From positions 1 to 64,000 of IMG/VR virus record IMGVR_UViG_3300032224_000723: a DNA stretch of 64,000 nt; one strand, written 5' to 3'. This DNA comes from a virus. The notes below the pieces were generated by a model. That model made no database searches and was not told the origin of the DNA. It saw only the letters and a list, made by a program, of their open reading frames with translations. The stretch's first letter is position 1. Each line of letters opens with the position of its first letter. This document shows, piece after piece, positions 36,682-44,935 of this stretch. The position numbers were made by a program, and so were the translations under genes.

Positions 36682-37547
36682 TTGACCTAATAACTGTGGT
36701 ATTTGAAAAAGAAATACCACTCATTGAAATTCAAGCAAGATCCATAGAACTTTACATAGACACAGATATAATAAAAAATATCTATGTTGTTGTCAACGAC
36801 GAAGATTCTATTGTAGATCAAATTAATCCCAATTGGTGGGGTGTACATTCCAACAAAGTTCAAATAATACCACGTAGCAAATACGGAGTTGACTCTACAT
36901 TGATTGGTTGGGATAGTCAACAAATGTATAAATTGTTTGCTGCTGAATCTGCAGAATCTTCTTGGAGTATGTGTTTAGATGCTAAGACTTGGTTTGTGCA
37001 GAAATTACAGTGGGACAATTTATTTGACGAACATAGTAGAGTTAAATTTAGAAGTATGCCAGTTATACCTGTTTTTAAATCTGCACAAGAATTTCTAGAG
37101 AAATTTTACAATATAGATATGAAAGAAGTCATAGGACCTGGCGGCGTACCTTTTATGTTTCACACTGAAACTGTAAAGTCTATGTTTAAAGAACTTAAAA
37201 TTCCTTTCTTAGAATTCTTTTCTACACACGTTAGACTTCCCGCAAATATAACCGAATTTATGTTGTATTCTGCATATGTTATACACAAGAACAGAGATTA
37301 TAGTAGCTTATATTCCAAGTCACAGTATTATCACATACAAAATTTAGCAGATTTTCAAATTGATCAATTTGACGAAATACTGGAAAATATGACCTATCCA
37401 GTGACACTAACTGCTTCTATTCATCTGCGTGTTTACCCATTACTGTCAGAACAACGGTTCGAACGCTGGTGCAATTTTCTACTAGAAAAGAACTTAACTA
37501 CCAACATTGAAAACACCAAAAGTCAGCTAAATATTTTGAGACACTAA
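36678..37547 (+). CDS. Glycosyltransferase-like protein (DUF6492 type)
   Basis: 289 residues from a GTG overlapping the previous stop (GTGA). MIDLITVVFEKEIPLIEIQARSI followed by KNIYVVVNDED, SSWSMCLDAKTWFV (a D-x-K in place of D-x-D) and GPGGVPFMFHTETV resembles DUF6492 glycosyltransferase-like proteins. The metal-binding D-x-D is not clear, so activity is uncertain. It may act on a host or virion glycan together with the neighbouring sulfation genes. Confidence 0.65.
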   Translation: MIDLITVVFEKEIPLIEIQARSIELYIDTDIIKNIYVVVNDEDSIVDQINPNWWGVHSNKVQIIPRSKYGVDSTLIGWDSQQMYKLFAAESAESSWSMCLDAKTWFVQKLQWDNLFDEHSRVKFRSMPVIPVFKSAQEFLEKFYNIDMKEVIGPGGVPFMFHTETVKSMFKELKIPFLEFFSTHVRLPANITEFMLYSAYVIHKNRDYSSLYSKSQYYHIQNLADFQIDQFDEILENMTYPVTLTASIHLRVYPLLSEQRFERWCNFLLEKNLTTNIENTKSQLNILRH

Positions 37548-37561
37548 TTCAAGGAATCAAA

Positions 37562-38194
37562 ATGGCAGACAGTTTCGAATTTGACTTTACACAAGATCAG
37601 CTAGAACGAATCATAGTAAAAAATCCTCACATAGACCATTGGTTTGAGGCACTATCAAAGATTCTGCCTGATTATGACATAAACACACCAGCTAGGGTAG
37701 CAGCATTTTTAGCTCAATGTGCTCACGAAAGCGGAGAATTTAGATTCATCCAAGAAAATTTAAATTACAAAGCAGAAAGCCTACGTAAGGTATTTGCCAA
37801 GTATTTCCCGTCGGACGATCTGGCGCAGGCCTATGCTAAGAAACCTGAGATGATTGCCAACAGAGTCTATGCTAACCGTATGGGCAACGGAGACGAACAC
37901 AGCGGCGACGGCTGGAGATTCTGTGGCCGCGGCCTAATACAACTTACTGGTAAAAATAACTACGCTAAGTTCGCAGAAAGCATTGATACTCCTTTGGAAC
38001 AAATTACAGAATACCTAGGAACATTTGAAGGTGCTATACAAAGTGCTTGTTGGTTTTGGGAAACCAATAACTTAAACAAATGGGCAGATGCTGGTGACAT
38101 TAAACAAATGACTAAAATCATTAACGGCGGCTACATTGGTTTAGAAGATCGCATTAAACATTATGAACATGCATTGCATGTGTTTGGGGCTTAA
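37562..38194 (+). CDS. Endolysin, glycoside hydrolase family 19
   Basis: 210 residues. FLAQCAHESGEFRFIQENLNY holds the catalytic Glu of GH19 (H-E-S-G-E-F). ANRMGNGDEHSGDGWRFCGRGLIQLTGKNNYAKFA is the family signature (G-D-G-x-x-F-x-G-R-G-x-I-Q-L-T-G), and CWFWETNNLNKWAD plus KIINGGYIGLEDRIKHY complete the fold. No signal peptide, so a holin is needed to reach the peptidoglycan. It is followed by spanin-like genes, with the holin-like gene further on at 40976. Confidence 0.92.
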   Translation: MADSFEFDFTQDQLERIIVKNPHIDHWFEALSKILPDYDINTPARVAAFLAQCAHESGEFRFIQENLNYKAESLRKVFAKYFPSDDLAQAYAKKPEMIANRVYANRMGNGDEHSGDGWRFCGRGLIQLTGKNNYAKFAESIDTPLEQITEYLGTFEGAIQSACWFWETNNLNKWADAGDIKQMTKIINGGYIGLEDRIKHYEHALHVFGA

Positions 38195-38197
38195 TAG

Positions 38198-38656
38198 ATG
38201 TGGTTATTACACTTCCTACCAGATAGTTTTATACTGTTTATCGTATATCTAGTATTGGCTGCTGGCGGAATTTTAACTGCTTTGTCTTATTTGATTAAAT
38301 GGATTCCAGGCATTAGCACTTACAAACTTCCTATGCGTATAGGGGGTATATTTTTATTAATTTGTGGTGTATACTTTTATGGCGGATACTCAACTGAAAT
38401 GATCTGGCGTGAGCGTGTCGAAGAAATGGAAGCTAAAGTTGCGTCCGCAGAAGAACAAAGTAAACAACAAAATACAAAGATTGTCACTAAGCTAGTTACA
38501 AAAACACAGACGATTAAGACTCGCGGCGAGGACATTGTTAAGTATGTAGATCGTGAAGTTGTCAAATACGACACAAAATTTGCTGCTGGTGGCGAATGCG
38601 AAATACCTAAAGAATTTATCAAAGCATTAAATGATGCAGCGGAGCAGCCAAAATGA
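38198..38656 (+). CDS. Inner-membrane spanin-like (Rz-like) protein
   Basis: 152 residues with two or three hydrophobic stretches (about 4-31 and 43-63: LILFI..., IGGIFLLICGVYFYGGY) followed by a long charged coiled-coil helix (RVEEMEAKVASAEEQSKQQ onward). This is the Rz plan, although with more membrane segments than classical Rz. It lies directly between the endolysin and a small lipoprotein gene it overlaps by 4 nt, the usual order for a two-component spanin. Confidence 0.7.
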   Translation: MWLLHFLPDSFILFIVYLVLAAGGILTALSYLIKWIPGISTYKLPMRIGGIFLLICGVYFYGGYSTEMIWRERVEEMEAKVASAEEQSKQQNTKIVTKLVTKTQTIKTRGEDIVKYVDREVVKYDTKFAAGGECEIPKEFIKALNDAAEQPK

Positions 38657-38940
38657 ATTTACTTAAATTATTTGTATTAGCAATTTTTATTATGCTTGCA
38701 TTTTTGGCAACAGGTTGTTCCACCACTGTACCAGTTACAATGAAGTTTCCTGAAGCACCAGGTAATATTGCAATGACACCATGTCCACAACTACAAAAAT
38801 TACAAGAAGATGCTAAGTTAAGTGACATTAGTAAAACTGTGTCAGTGAACTATGGTACGTATTATGAATGTGCTGTGAAAACAGATGCCTGGATTGAATG
38901 GTATCAAAAACAAAAAATTATATTTGAAAGTGTAAAATAA
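38653..38940 (+). CDS. Outer-membrane spanin-like lipoprotein (Rz1-like)
   Basis: 95 residues with a lipoprotein signal: hydrophobic stretch LFVLAIFIMLAFLATGC with a lipobox L-A-T-G-C near residue 22. The mature part has a few Pro and two further Cys. Rz1-type o-spanins are small lipoproteins that join the i-spanin across the periplasm to fuse membranes at lysis. Here the gene follows the i-spanin and does not nest in it. Confidence 0.72.
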   Translation: MNLLKLFVLAIFIMLAFLATGCSTTVPVTMKFPEAPGNIAMTPCPQLQKLQEDAKLSDISKTVSVNYGTYYECAVKTDAWIEWYQKQKIIFESVK

Positions 38941-38941
38941 A

Positions 38942-39490
38942 ATGGCAGAAGAAAAGAAACCTTTATCACGTAGCGAACGTGAAGCAATTATTAAAGACAA
39001 AGCAGGATGGGTCATTGTTGTATTTGCGGCATTACTTGCTATCAACACTTACATGGGTGGTAGCAATGGCAGCAAAATACTAAACAACACTATCGATGCT
39101 AACAATACTTGGAGTTTCTATCAAGCAAAATCAATCAAGCAAACATTGACTGAAATGCGTTACGATGATGCAGTTGCCGCAAAGAATACAAAACGTGCGG
39201 CAGATTTAAAAGCAAAGATAGATCGATATGAATCTGATCCTGCAACAGGTGAAGGTAAGAAAGAGTTGATGGCTAAAGCACGTGGTTTAGAAGCCGACCG
39301 TGCAGTTGCTAAACAACGTAGTCCATGGTATACCTTTGCAGGTAGTTTATTCCAAATTGCTATTGTATTATTATCTGCTAGTATATTGGCTGTAAACAAT
39401 CAATTATATCGGGCTAGCCTATGGGTAGGCGGTGCCGCTATGTTGTTAATGAGCCAAGCAATTTGGCTGTGGATCCCGTCAATATTCTAA
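38942..39490 (+). CDS. DUF4337-like membrane protein
   Basis: 182 residues. One membrane helix near residue 22-42 (AGWVIVVFAALLAINTYMGG), a charged periplasmic-type helical region (NNTWSFYQAKSIKQTLTEMR, DLKAKIDRYES) and two C-terminal helices (FQIAIVLLSASILAV, AAMLLMSQAIWLWI). NNTWSFYQAKSIK is typical of DUF4337 proteins. It begins one base after the o-spanin gene. The role in lysis or membrane control is uncertain. Confidence 0.7.
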   Translation: MAEEKKPLSRSEREAIIKDKAGWVIVVFAALLAINTYMGGSNGSKILNNTIDANNTWSFYQAKSIKQTLTEMRYDDAVAAKNTKRAADLKAKIDRYESDPATGEGKKELMAKARGLEADRAVAKQRSPWYTFAGSLFQIAIVLLSASILAVNNQLYRASLWVGGAAMLLMSQAIWLWIPSIF

Positions 39491-39525
39491 TACCAGAATT
39501 TAACCAAAATCTATTAAATACTAAT

Positions 39526-39557
39526 AGCCCCATGGCTGAGCTATCGCTTGGGGTTTT
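39526..39557 (+). terminator. Possible terminator
   Basis: AGCCCCA (39526-39532) can pair with TGGGGTT (39549-39555) across a 16-base loop, followed by only a short T run (to 39557). It lies in the gap before the next gene, with ATTAAATA (39513-39520) as a possible late box. Weak evidence. Confidence 0.4.
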
Positions 39558-39568
39558 GAGGTACAATA

Positions 39569-40405
39569 ATGGATCCGTTTACACTCTTTGCCCTAGCCAA
39601 CGGGGCAGTACAAGCCGTGAAAAAAGGATGTCAACTCTACAAGGACATCAAAGGTGCCGCGGGCGAAGTAAAAGGTGTACTCAAAGATCTTGACGATCAG
39701 TTCCACAAAAAGTATGACGGCAAAGCACCGCCACCGGAAGCCGTTAAACAACTCAACGAAGAAAAAGCCCGTGTTAAAGAACTAAACAAGCGTAGTGAAG
39801 AAACCACTGATATCTATGTAGAAATTGGTGACTACTTAGGTCAATACTATGATGCTTATTTCAAATGTCTAGCTGTGCTTGAGGAAGAAGAACGCCGTAG
39901 TGCTACAGAAGTTTATACCGGTGGCGATAGTCTAGCTAAACGTGCATTAAAACGTGTGTTAATGAAAAAGCAATTAGAACAAATGGGTGTTGAGTTGCGT
40001 GAATTAATGATATATCAAAGCCCTCCTGAATTAGGCGCATTGTTTACTGATGTCGAACTAATGACCAAAGAGTTAGGTAAACAACAAAAAGTTCTTATTG
40101 CCAAGCAGATGCAAGCAGACGCTGCCAAAGCCAAAAGACGTAAAGAACGTATGACCAAGTATCAATTTGAATTTGTTTTTGGTATGGGAGTGCTTGTTCT
40201 TATGCTAGTAATGGGCGGATTTTTTATGTGGGTTGCCCACGATGCACAACAACGTTGGGGAGGCTATATTAACCATGATTATCGAGACACATTAGAAAGA
40301 GTAAAAAAACAAGAATGGTTTGAGCATCAAAAGAAGTTACAAGAATACGAACTTTTCCTACAACAAAAAAGACAAGAGGAACAAGCACGTGAACCCGAAG
40401 AATAA
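39569..40405 (+). CDS. Membrane-anchored coiled-coil phage protein
   Basis: 278 residues. The first 195 are helical and charged, with coiled-coil stretches (VKQLNEEKARVKELNKRSEE). A single membrane segment follows near 200-222 (FGMGVLVLMLVMGGFFMWVA), then a charged helix with many Gln/Glu (KKLQEYELFLQQKRQEEQ). Similar proteins are known as hypotheticals in T4-like aquatic phages. A role at the membrane late in infection is likely from its neighbours. Confidence 0.66.
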   Translation: MDPFTLFALANGAVQAVKKGCQLYKDIKGAAGEVKGVLKDLDDQFHKKYDGKAPPPEAVKQLNEEKARVKELNKRSEETTDIYVEIGDYLGQYYDAYFKCLAVLEEEERRSATEVYTGGDSLAKRALKRVLMKKQLEQMGVELRELMIYQSPPELGALFTDVELMTKELGKQQKVLIAKQMQADAAKAKRRKERMTKYQFEFVFGMGVLVLMLVMGGFFMWVAHDAQQRWGGYINHDYRDTLERVKKQEWFEHQKKLQEYELFLQQKRQEEQAREPEE

Positions 40406-40724
40406 AACACTGTTAATAGTATTGGGTTCGATACTTGGAATTTTTCTAGTACCTGCAATACTAATCATATTTCACGACTACATCTATGCATTTATTTTTA
40501 TAACAACATTCCTGGGTTGTTTTATAATATTCGGGTATATCAGTTATCAAGAATTACTACCTATTATTAATGCTGAAAAAATTCAAGAAGAACAAATCTT
40601 CCATCAATTTCACGGTAACAAAGATAAAATGCGTAGATATCATGGATTTAAAAAGCATTTTGACGGGGATTTAAATTTAGAAGAATTAGAGAAGTGGTTC
40701 TTACACCTTGACAAACATCATTAA
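40389..40724 (+). CDS. Small membrane protein with two TM segments
   Basis: 111 residues from a GTG at 40389, overlapping the previous gene by 17 bases. Two hydrophobic segments (TLLIVLGSILGIFLVPAILIIF and AFIFITTFLGCFIIFGYI) are followed by a soluble helical tail (HGFKKHFDGDLNLEELEKWFLHLDKHH). No family is recognised. It might be a second holin-like or an inhibitor protein, but that is a guess. Confidence 0.6.
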   Translation: MNPKNKTLLIVLGSILGIFLVPAILIIFHDYIYAFIFITTFLGCFIIFGYISYQELLPIINAEKIQEEQIFHQFHGNKDKMRRYHGFKKHFDGDLNLEELEKWFLHLDKHH

Positions 40725-40864
40725 CGACGGGTATAAAAATATACACCAGTTAATGTTAAAACTGCTAAGATAGCTAACCCGAATATAACTAAGGAGATGA
40801 ATAGCCAAGCATTCTCAACTCCTTCTAAGTGTTCACGTAATTCGTCTAATAGGGATTTAGCCAT
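40721..40864 (-). CDS. Tiny minus-strand membrane protein (47 aa)
   Basis: A 47-residue frame on the minus strand: MAKSLLDELREHLEGVEN, then a hydrophobic helix (AWLFISLVIFGLAILAVLTLTG) and YFYTRR. The composition is that of a true single-pass membrane peptide. It fills the gap between two plus-strand genes and has an ATTTAAATAC-like late box upstream on its strand. There is no obvious Shine-Dalgarno. Its stop overlaps that of the convergent gene by 4 nt. Confidence 0.62.
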   Translation of the reverse strand: MAKSLLDELREHLEGVENAWLFISLVIFGLAILAVLTLTGVYFYTRR

Positions 40865-40975
40865 TATGTTGTTATTCTTATTATTATTCAGTATTTAAAA
40901 GTTTCTAATAGATCAATGTCATAGCACATATCAAATTTATGATTTTTAGTATAAATATTTGAAAGGAGTTCGAAT

Positions 40976-41539
40976 ATGGCTGAGGAAGTAGAATCAAAAA
41001 TGAGCGCAAGCGAAAAGAAAAAAGAAGATTGGATGAACAGCAAATGGCGTCCTATGATGGGTTGGATGTACATGAGCGTGTGTTCATTTGATTTCGTATT
41101 AGCGCCTATTATGTGGAGTTTATTACAAAGTTTAAGTCACGGTGCAGTAAATGTACAATGGCAACCACTGACATTGCAAGGTGCTGGTTTATTCCACATC
41201 GCAATGGGTGCTGTACTCGGTATCGCTGCACACGGCCGTACACAAGAAAAACTAAATGGGGCAAATAATGGCGGGCTAGGTGCCGGCACTACTTATACTC
41301 CACCAGCACCAGTCACCAGTGGAGGATTTGGAAATGCAACAACACCAGTTACCAACTCCAGCGGATCACAACCCCTCGGCGGAGGATTTGGTTCGACAGC
41401 GAGCACAGGAGGCTTTGGCAGTAGTTCAGGTTTTGGAACGGGAGCGTCTGGATTCGACTCCACAGTTGCCACAGCAAACCCATCAGTAAATGCTAAAGGA
41501 CAAAAAGTTGTTCCTCCAGCAGCGTTTCCAGAAATTTAA
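40976..41539 (+). CDS. Holin of the 3TM (GTA_holin) type
   Basis: 187 residues. KWRPMMGWMYMSVCSFDFVLAPIMWSLLQ, WQPLTLQGAGLFHIAMGAVLGIAAHGRTQEK matches the 3TM holin family (R-P-x-x-G-W/M, F-D-x-x-x-x-P, L-x-x-x-x-x-x-x-L-G-I-x-x-x-R-T-x-E-K). A Gly/Ser/Thr-rich tail of about 85 residues with GGFG repeats is unusual for a holin and probably disordered. AAAGGAG (40961-40967) is the ribosome site. It provides the membrane hole for the GH19 endolysin 3 kb upstream. Confidence 0.8.
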   Translation: MAEEVESKMSASEKKKEDWMNSKWRPMMGWMYMSVCSFDFVLAPIMWSLLQSLSHGAVNVQWQPLTLQGAGLFHIAMGAVLGIAAHGRTQEKLNGANNGGLGAGTTYTPPAPVTSGGFGNATTPVTNSSGSQPLGGGFGSTASTGGFGSSSGFGTGASGFDSTVATANPSVNAKGQKVVPPAAFPEI

Positions 41540-41551
41540 AAGGATATTAAA

Positions 41552-41752
41552 ATGAGAGATTTAAAAACAGCATTTTGGGCAATATGTGTAGTTATTGGAT
41601 TTGCTTTCCCTGCATGGAACAACCATGTTTTTGCGGCAACACCAGTTAAAGCAGAAAAGAAAGTAGAGAAGAAAAAGAAGGAAGAAAAGAAAGTCAAAAA
41701 ACATAAAAAGTTTGATGGCACAAAAATTCCAGACGACAAAAAGAAAAAGTAA
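41552..41752 (+). CDS. Small exported Lys-rich protein
   Basis: 66 residues with a signal peptide (MRDLKTAFWAICVVIGFAFP to FAATP, cut near residue 29) and a mature part almost all Lys/Glu. It resembles in design the exported protein at 5906-6094. A periplasmic, perhaps LPS- or wall-binding, peptide is possible. It is the last gene before a terminator. Confidence 0.65.
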   Translation: MRDLKTAFWAICVVIGFAFPAWNNHVFAATPVKAEKKVEKKKKEEKKVKKHKKFDGTKIPDDKKKK

Positions 41753-41771
41753 TTAACTTTACAGAAAGAAC

Positions 41772-41800
41772 AAAAGGCAGCTTGACCACTGCCTTTTTTT
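41772..41800 (+). terminator. Rho-independent terminator overlapping the next promoter
   Basis: 9-bp stem AAAAGGCAG (41772-41780) / CTGCCTTTT (41789-41797), loop CTTGACCA, T tract to 41800. The loop contains the TTGACC -35 element of the dnaJ-like promoter. Confidence 0.88.
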
Positions 41801-41810
41801 GTTGTATAAT
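41782..41810 (+). promoter_or_regulatory. Sigma70-type promoter built into a terminator, leaderless type
   Basis: TTGACC (41782-41787) sits in the terminator loop; 17-bp spacer made of the stem's second arm and T tract; TATAAT (41805-41810). The ATG at 41817 is six bases on. Confidence 0.8.
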
Positions 41811-41816
41811 GTATCA

Positions 41817-42650
41817 ATGAATCCATATGAGATTTTGGGTGTTGCTAAAACTGCAACCCCTGAAGAAATTAAAAAAACCTATCGTAAACTAGCTGCTCAG
41901 CATCATCCTGACCGCGGCGGCGACACTGCCAAATTCCAAGAAATACAAGCCGCATACGATACATTGAGTGATCCCGAAAAACGTGCTCAATTAGATAACC
42001 CAGTTCACCAAATGGGGCCAGGACATTTCCACTTTGATTTTGGCAATGGTGACATTAATGATATATTTGCAAGGTTTAATTTTGGCGGTGGTGATCCCTT
42101 TGGACAGTTTAGACAACAGCAACCTAGACGCAATAGAGATGTTAGAGCCGAATTAAATGTAGGCTTGCAAGAAACACTGAATGAAATAACAAAAACTCTA
42201 AATATAAAAACATCAGAATCACAACGACAAAACATCGATGTTAAGATTCCCAGAGGTATTACCAGTGGTACTACAATAAAGTATCCAGGATTGGGCGACA
42301 ACTTATTTGGAAATCTTCCCCCTGGAGACTTGTATCTAACCGTAAATGTATTACAGCACCCAACATATAAAGTCAGCGGATTAGATTTGGTAATGGGCTT
42401 GACAATAGATTGTTTTCAAGCTATACTAGGTTGTGAGCAAACAATCGTAGGATTGGATAATAAAGTATTCACCATACAAACACCGCAAGGTTGTCAACCA
42501 GGAACTAAACTAAAGATACCAGGAGAAGGATTATGGGGATTTCAACAAGATATCAAAGGCAGTCTATTTGTGGAAGTAGCAGTAACAGTTCCTAGAAATT
42601 TAACAGAAGAACAACGACAATTAATTCAAACAATACAAAACCAACGGTAA
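41817..42650 (+). CDS. DnaJ/CbpA-like co-chaperone
   Basis: 277 residues from ATG 41817. The J-domain [27 protein letters not shown] carries the essential His30-Pro31-Asp32 (HHPDRGG). A Gly/Phe-rich linker ([24 protein letters not shown]) and two DnaJ C-terminal beta domains ([42 protein letters not shown]) follow; no zinc finger, so it is CbpA-like. It stimulates DnaK ATPase. Its own promoter lies directly upstream. It precedes the ClpA-like gene. Confidence 0.9.
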   Translation: MNPYEILGVAKTATPEEIKKTYRKLAAQHHPDRGGDTAKFQEIQAAYDTLSDPEKRAQLDNPVHQMGPGHFHFDFGNGDINDIFARFNFGGGDPFGQFRQQQPRRNRDVRAELNVGLQETLNEITKTLNIKTSESQRQNIDVKIPRGITSGTTIKYPGLGDNLFGNLPPGDLYLTVNVLQHPTYKVSGLDLVMGLTIDCFQAILGCEQTIVGLDNKVFTIQTPQGCQPGTKLKIPGEGLWGFQQDIKGSLFVEVAVTVPRNLTEEQRQLIQTIQNQR

Positions 42651-42653
42651 ATA
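42646..42653 (+). promoter_or_regulatory. Late-type box GGTAAATA, leaderless type
   Basis: Overlaps the dnaJ-like stop codon; five Ts separate it from the ATG of the ClpA-like gene at 42659. No Shine-Dalgarno. Confidence 0.5.
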
Positions 42654-42658
42654 TTTTT

Positions 42659-44935
42659 ATGCTTCAAACAAATCCAGAAATTAACACAATCATTGAAACA
42701 GCTACAGAATGTGCTGCCACTAAGAATCACGAATATGTGACTCTTGAACACTTGTTGTTGGCCATGGTCAACCATCCACCATTTAAACATATTATTGAAC
42801 AATTTGGTGCAGATGCCAGTGGCTTGATTGAAGACTTAGAATCTTATTTAGATCTTCAGACATATTTGATTAGCCAGGGCTATGATATTGTGCCTAAGAA
42901 AACACACAGTTTAGAACGTGTGTTTAATCGTGCATTTACACAAGTACTGTTTAGTGGACGCCAACACATGCAGGTCATTGACTTGTTCCTCAGTATTATG
43001 AGTGAGGAAAAAAGTCATGCAAGATACTATCTTGTCAAATACGGTTTGGAGAGAAAGAAACTTGTTGACTTTTGGAACTCAAATTACACTGAACAAAAAG
43101 AAAAGAAAAAGTCCAAAACTAATGCAGCTGATACAATTCTGCAAGAGTATTGTGAGAATTTAAATGAACTAGCAGAATCAGGAGAAATTGATCCTGTGAT
43201 CGGACGTGAAAACGAAATTGACGAAATTACACAAGTCCTAGCAAAACGCAATAAAAGCAATGTACTAATGGTAGGCGATCCTGGTGTAGGTAAAACTGCC
43301 ATTGCAGAAGGACTTGCACTGAACATTGTCACAGGAGATGTTCCAGACTATCTTAAAGATCACACTGTTTATAATTTAGACATTGGTAGTTTACTTGCTG
43401 GTAGTAAGTACCGTGGAGAGTTTGAAGAAAAACTCAAAGACGTTATCAAAGCATTGAACATCAAAGGCAAGGCTATTTTGTTTATTGATGAAGCACATCA
43501 AATGCGTGGTGCAGGATCAGGCAGTCAAAGCGGTCCAGACTTTGCTAACATGATTAAGCCTGCATTAACTAAAGGACGCATCAAAGTCATTGCCAGCACT
43601 ACATGGGAAGAATACACACAGAGCTTTGAGAAAGATCGTGCGCTGATGCGCCGCTTTTATAGACTTACTGTTGAAGAACCTACTCCTGAAGTAGCAAAAC
43701 AAATTCTACGTGGACTTAAAGATAACTTTGAAGAATTCCATGGTGGAACCATCACAGAAGAAGCTATTGATGCCGCAGTGGATCTTAGTGTACGCTATCA
43801 AACAGATAAGCGGTTGCCCGACAAAGCAATTGACTTGATTGATACTTCGGCAGCACGACTAAAGATTACTACAACAGACTTCGTTGTACGCAAGAGTCAT
43901 ATTATTGATGCTATCAGTAAATTTACAAAGATTCCAGTTGAGCAATTAGACACAGTTGCAGTTAAGAATCTTGAAAATCTAGAAGGTAACATCAAAGGCA
44001 AACTGTACGGACAAGATTCCGCAGTTACCGATGTATTGGATAAAATTTATGTCAGTAGGGCAGGATTAAAATCATTGAACAAACCTGTGGGTAGTTTCTT
44101 GTTCCTTGGACCTACTGGTACTGGTAAGACTGAGTTAGCAAAATTGCTGGCCGAAAATCTCGGGATGAAACTATTAAGATATGATATGAGTGAATACCAA
44201 GAGCGTCATTCAGTTGCAAAATTGATTGGTGCTCCCCCCGGGTATGTAGGTTACGATGATGGTAACTTGGGTGGTGGTTTATTAATTAGTGATGTAGAAA
44301 AGAATCCAAACTGTGTAATACTGTTTGATGAAGTAGAAAAAGCACACCCAGATGTCAGTAATATTCTTCTCAGTCTTATGGATGAAGGTATTGTTACCAG
44401 TAGCAATGGCAAGAAAGCAGACTGCCGCAATGCAGTTGTTATCTTAACTAGTAATTTGGGTGCCGCTGACAATGAACGCAACAGCATCGGTTTTGGTCGT
44501 AGTTTAGAAAAGTCAGGCGAGGATGATAAAGCTGTTAAAGACTTCTTTAAACCCGAGTTCCGAAACAGACTAGATGCTATTATTAAATTCAACAAATTAG
44601 ATCAAACCAGCATCCGTCGTATTGTTGACAAGTTTATTTTAGACATGAACGATTTGATCAGTGACAAACATATTCAAGTTTTGTTAACTGACAAGGCTGC
44701 TGACTATATTATTAGTCAAGGTTATGATAACAAAATGGGCGCAAGGCCACTGGCACGTAAGATTAACGAGTTGATTAAAGTGCCGTTGAGTAAACGTATC
44801 TTATTTGACAACATCACAAACTGTGTGGTCACAGTGGATTACACAGATAAGATTGAATTTGACGTTAAAGAGAATTTTGCTCTCTACGGCAACACTACTA
44901 TGATTGACGAAAACGGCTATGTTGTTGTGGAGTAA
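42659..44935 (+). CDS. clpA: ClpA-like AAA+ unfoldase
   Basis: 758 residues, the length of ClpA. N-domain with [19 protein letters not shown]+ 1 with Walker [16 protein letters not shown] (about 206), Walker [13 protein letters not shown] and arginine finger region; AAA+ 2 with [16 protein letters not shown] (about 484), [23 protein letters not shown] and [13 protein letters not shown]. The long ClpB coiled-coil middle domain is absent. An I-G-F tripeptide (NSIGFGRS) before PEFRNRLD sits where ClpA/ClpX have the ClpP-binding loop, so the protein may dock on host ClpP. With a phage tmRNA tag ending ALAA, it could steer tagged proteins to degradation. Confidence 0.93.
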   Translation: MLQTNPEINTIIETATECAATKNHEYVTLEHLLLAMVNHPPFKHIIEQFGADASGLIEDLESYLDLQTYLISQGYDIVPKKTHSLERVFNRAFTQVLFSGRQHMQVIDLFLSIMSEEKSHARYYLVKYGLERKKLVDFWNSNYTEQKEKKKSKTNAADTILQEYCENLNELAESGEIDPVIGRENEIDEITQVLAKRNKSNVLMVGDPGVGKTAIAEGLALNIVTGDVPDYLKDHTVYNLDIGSLLAGSKYRGEFEEKLKDVIKALNIKGKAILFIDEAHQMRGAGSGSQSGPDFANMIKPALTKGRIKVIASTTWEEYTQSFEKDRALMRRFYRLTVEEPTPEVAKQILRGLKDNFEEFHGGTITEEAIDAAVDLSVRYQTDKRLPDKAIDLIDTSAARLKITTTDFVVRKSHIIDAISKFTKIPVEQLDTVAVKNLENLEGNIKGKLYGQDSAVTDVLDKIYVSRAGLKSLNKPVGSFLFLGPTGTGKTELAKLLAENLGMKLLRYDMSEYQERHSVAKLIGAPPGYVGYDDGNLGGGLLISDVEKNPNCVILFDEVEKAHPDVSNILLSLMDEGIVTSSNGKKADCRNAVVILTSNLGAADNERNSIGFGRSLEKSGEDDKAVKDFFKPEFRNRLDAIIKFNKLDQTSIRRIVDKFILDMNDLISDKHIQVLLTDKAADYIISQGYDNKMGARPLARKINELIKVPLSKRILFDNITNCVVTVDYTDKIEFDVKENFALYGNTTMIDENGYVVVE

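Noticed and set aside
42659-44935. ClpB disaggregase
   Set aside because: The long coiled-coil middle domain of ClpB is missing and an IGF tripeptide typical of ClpP-binding unfoldases is present.
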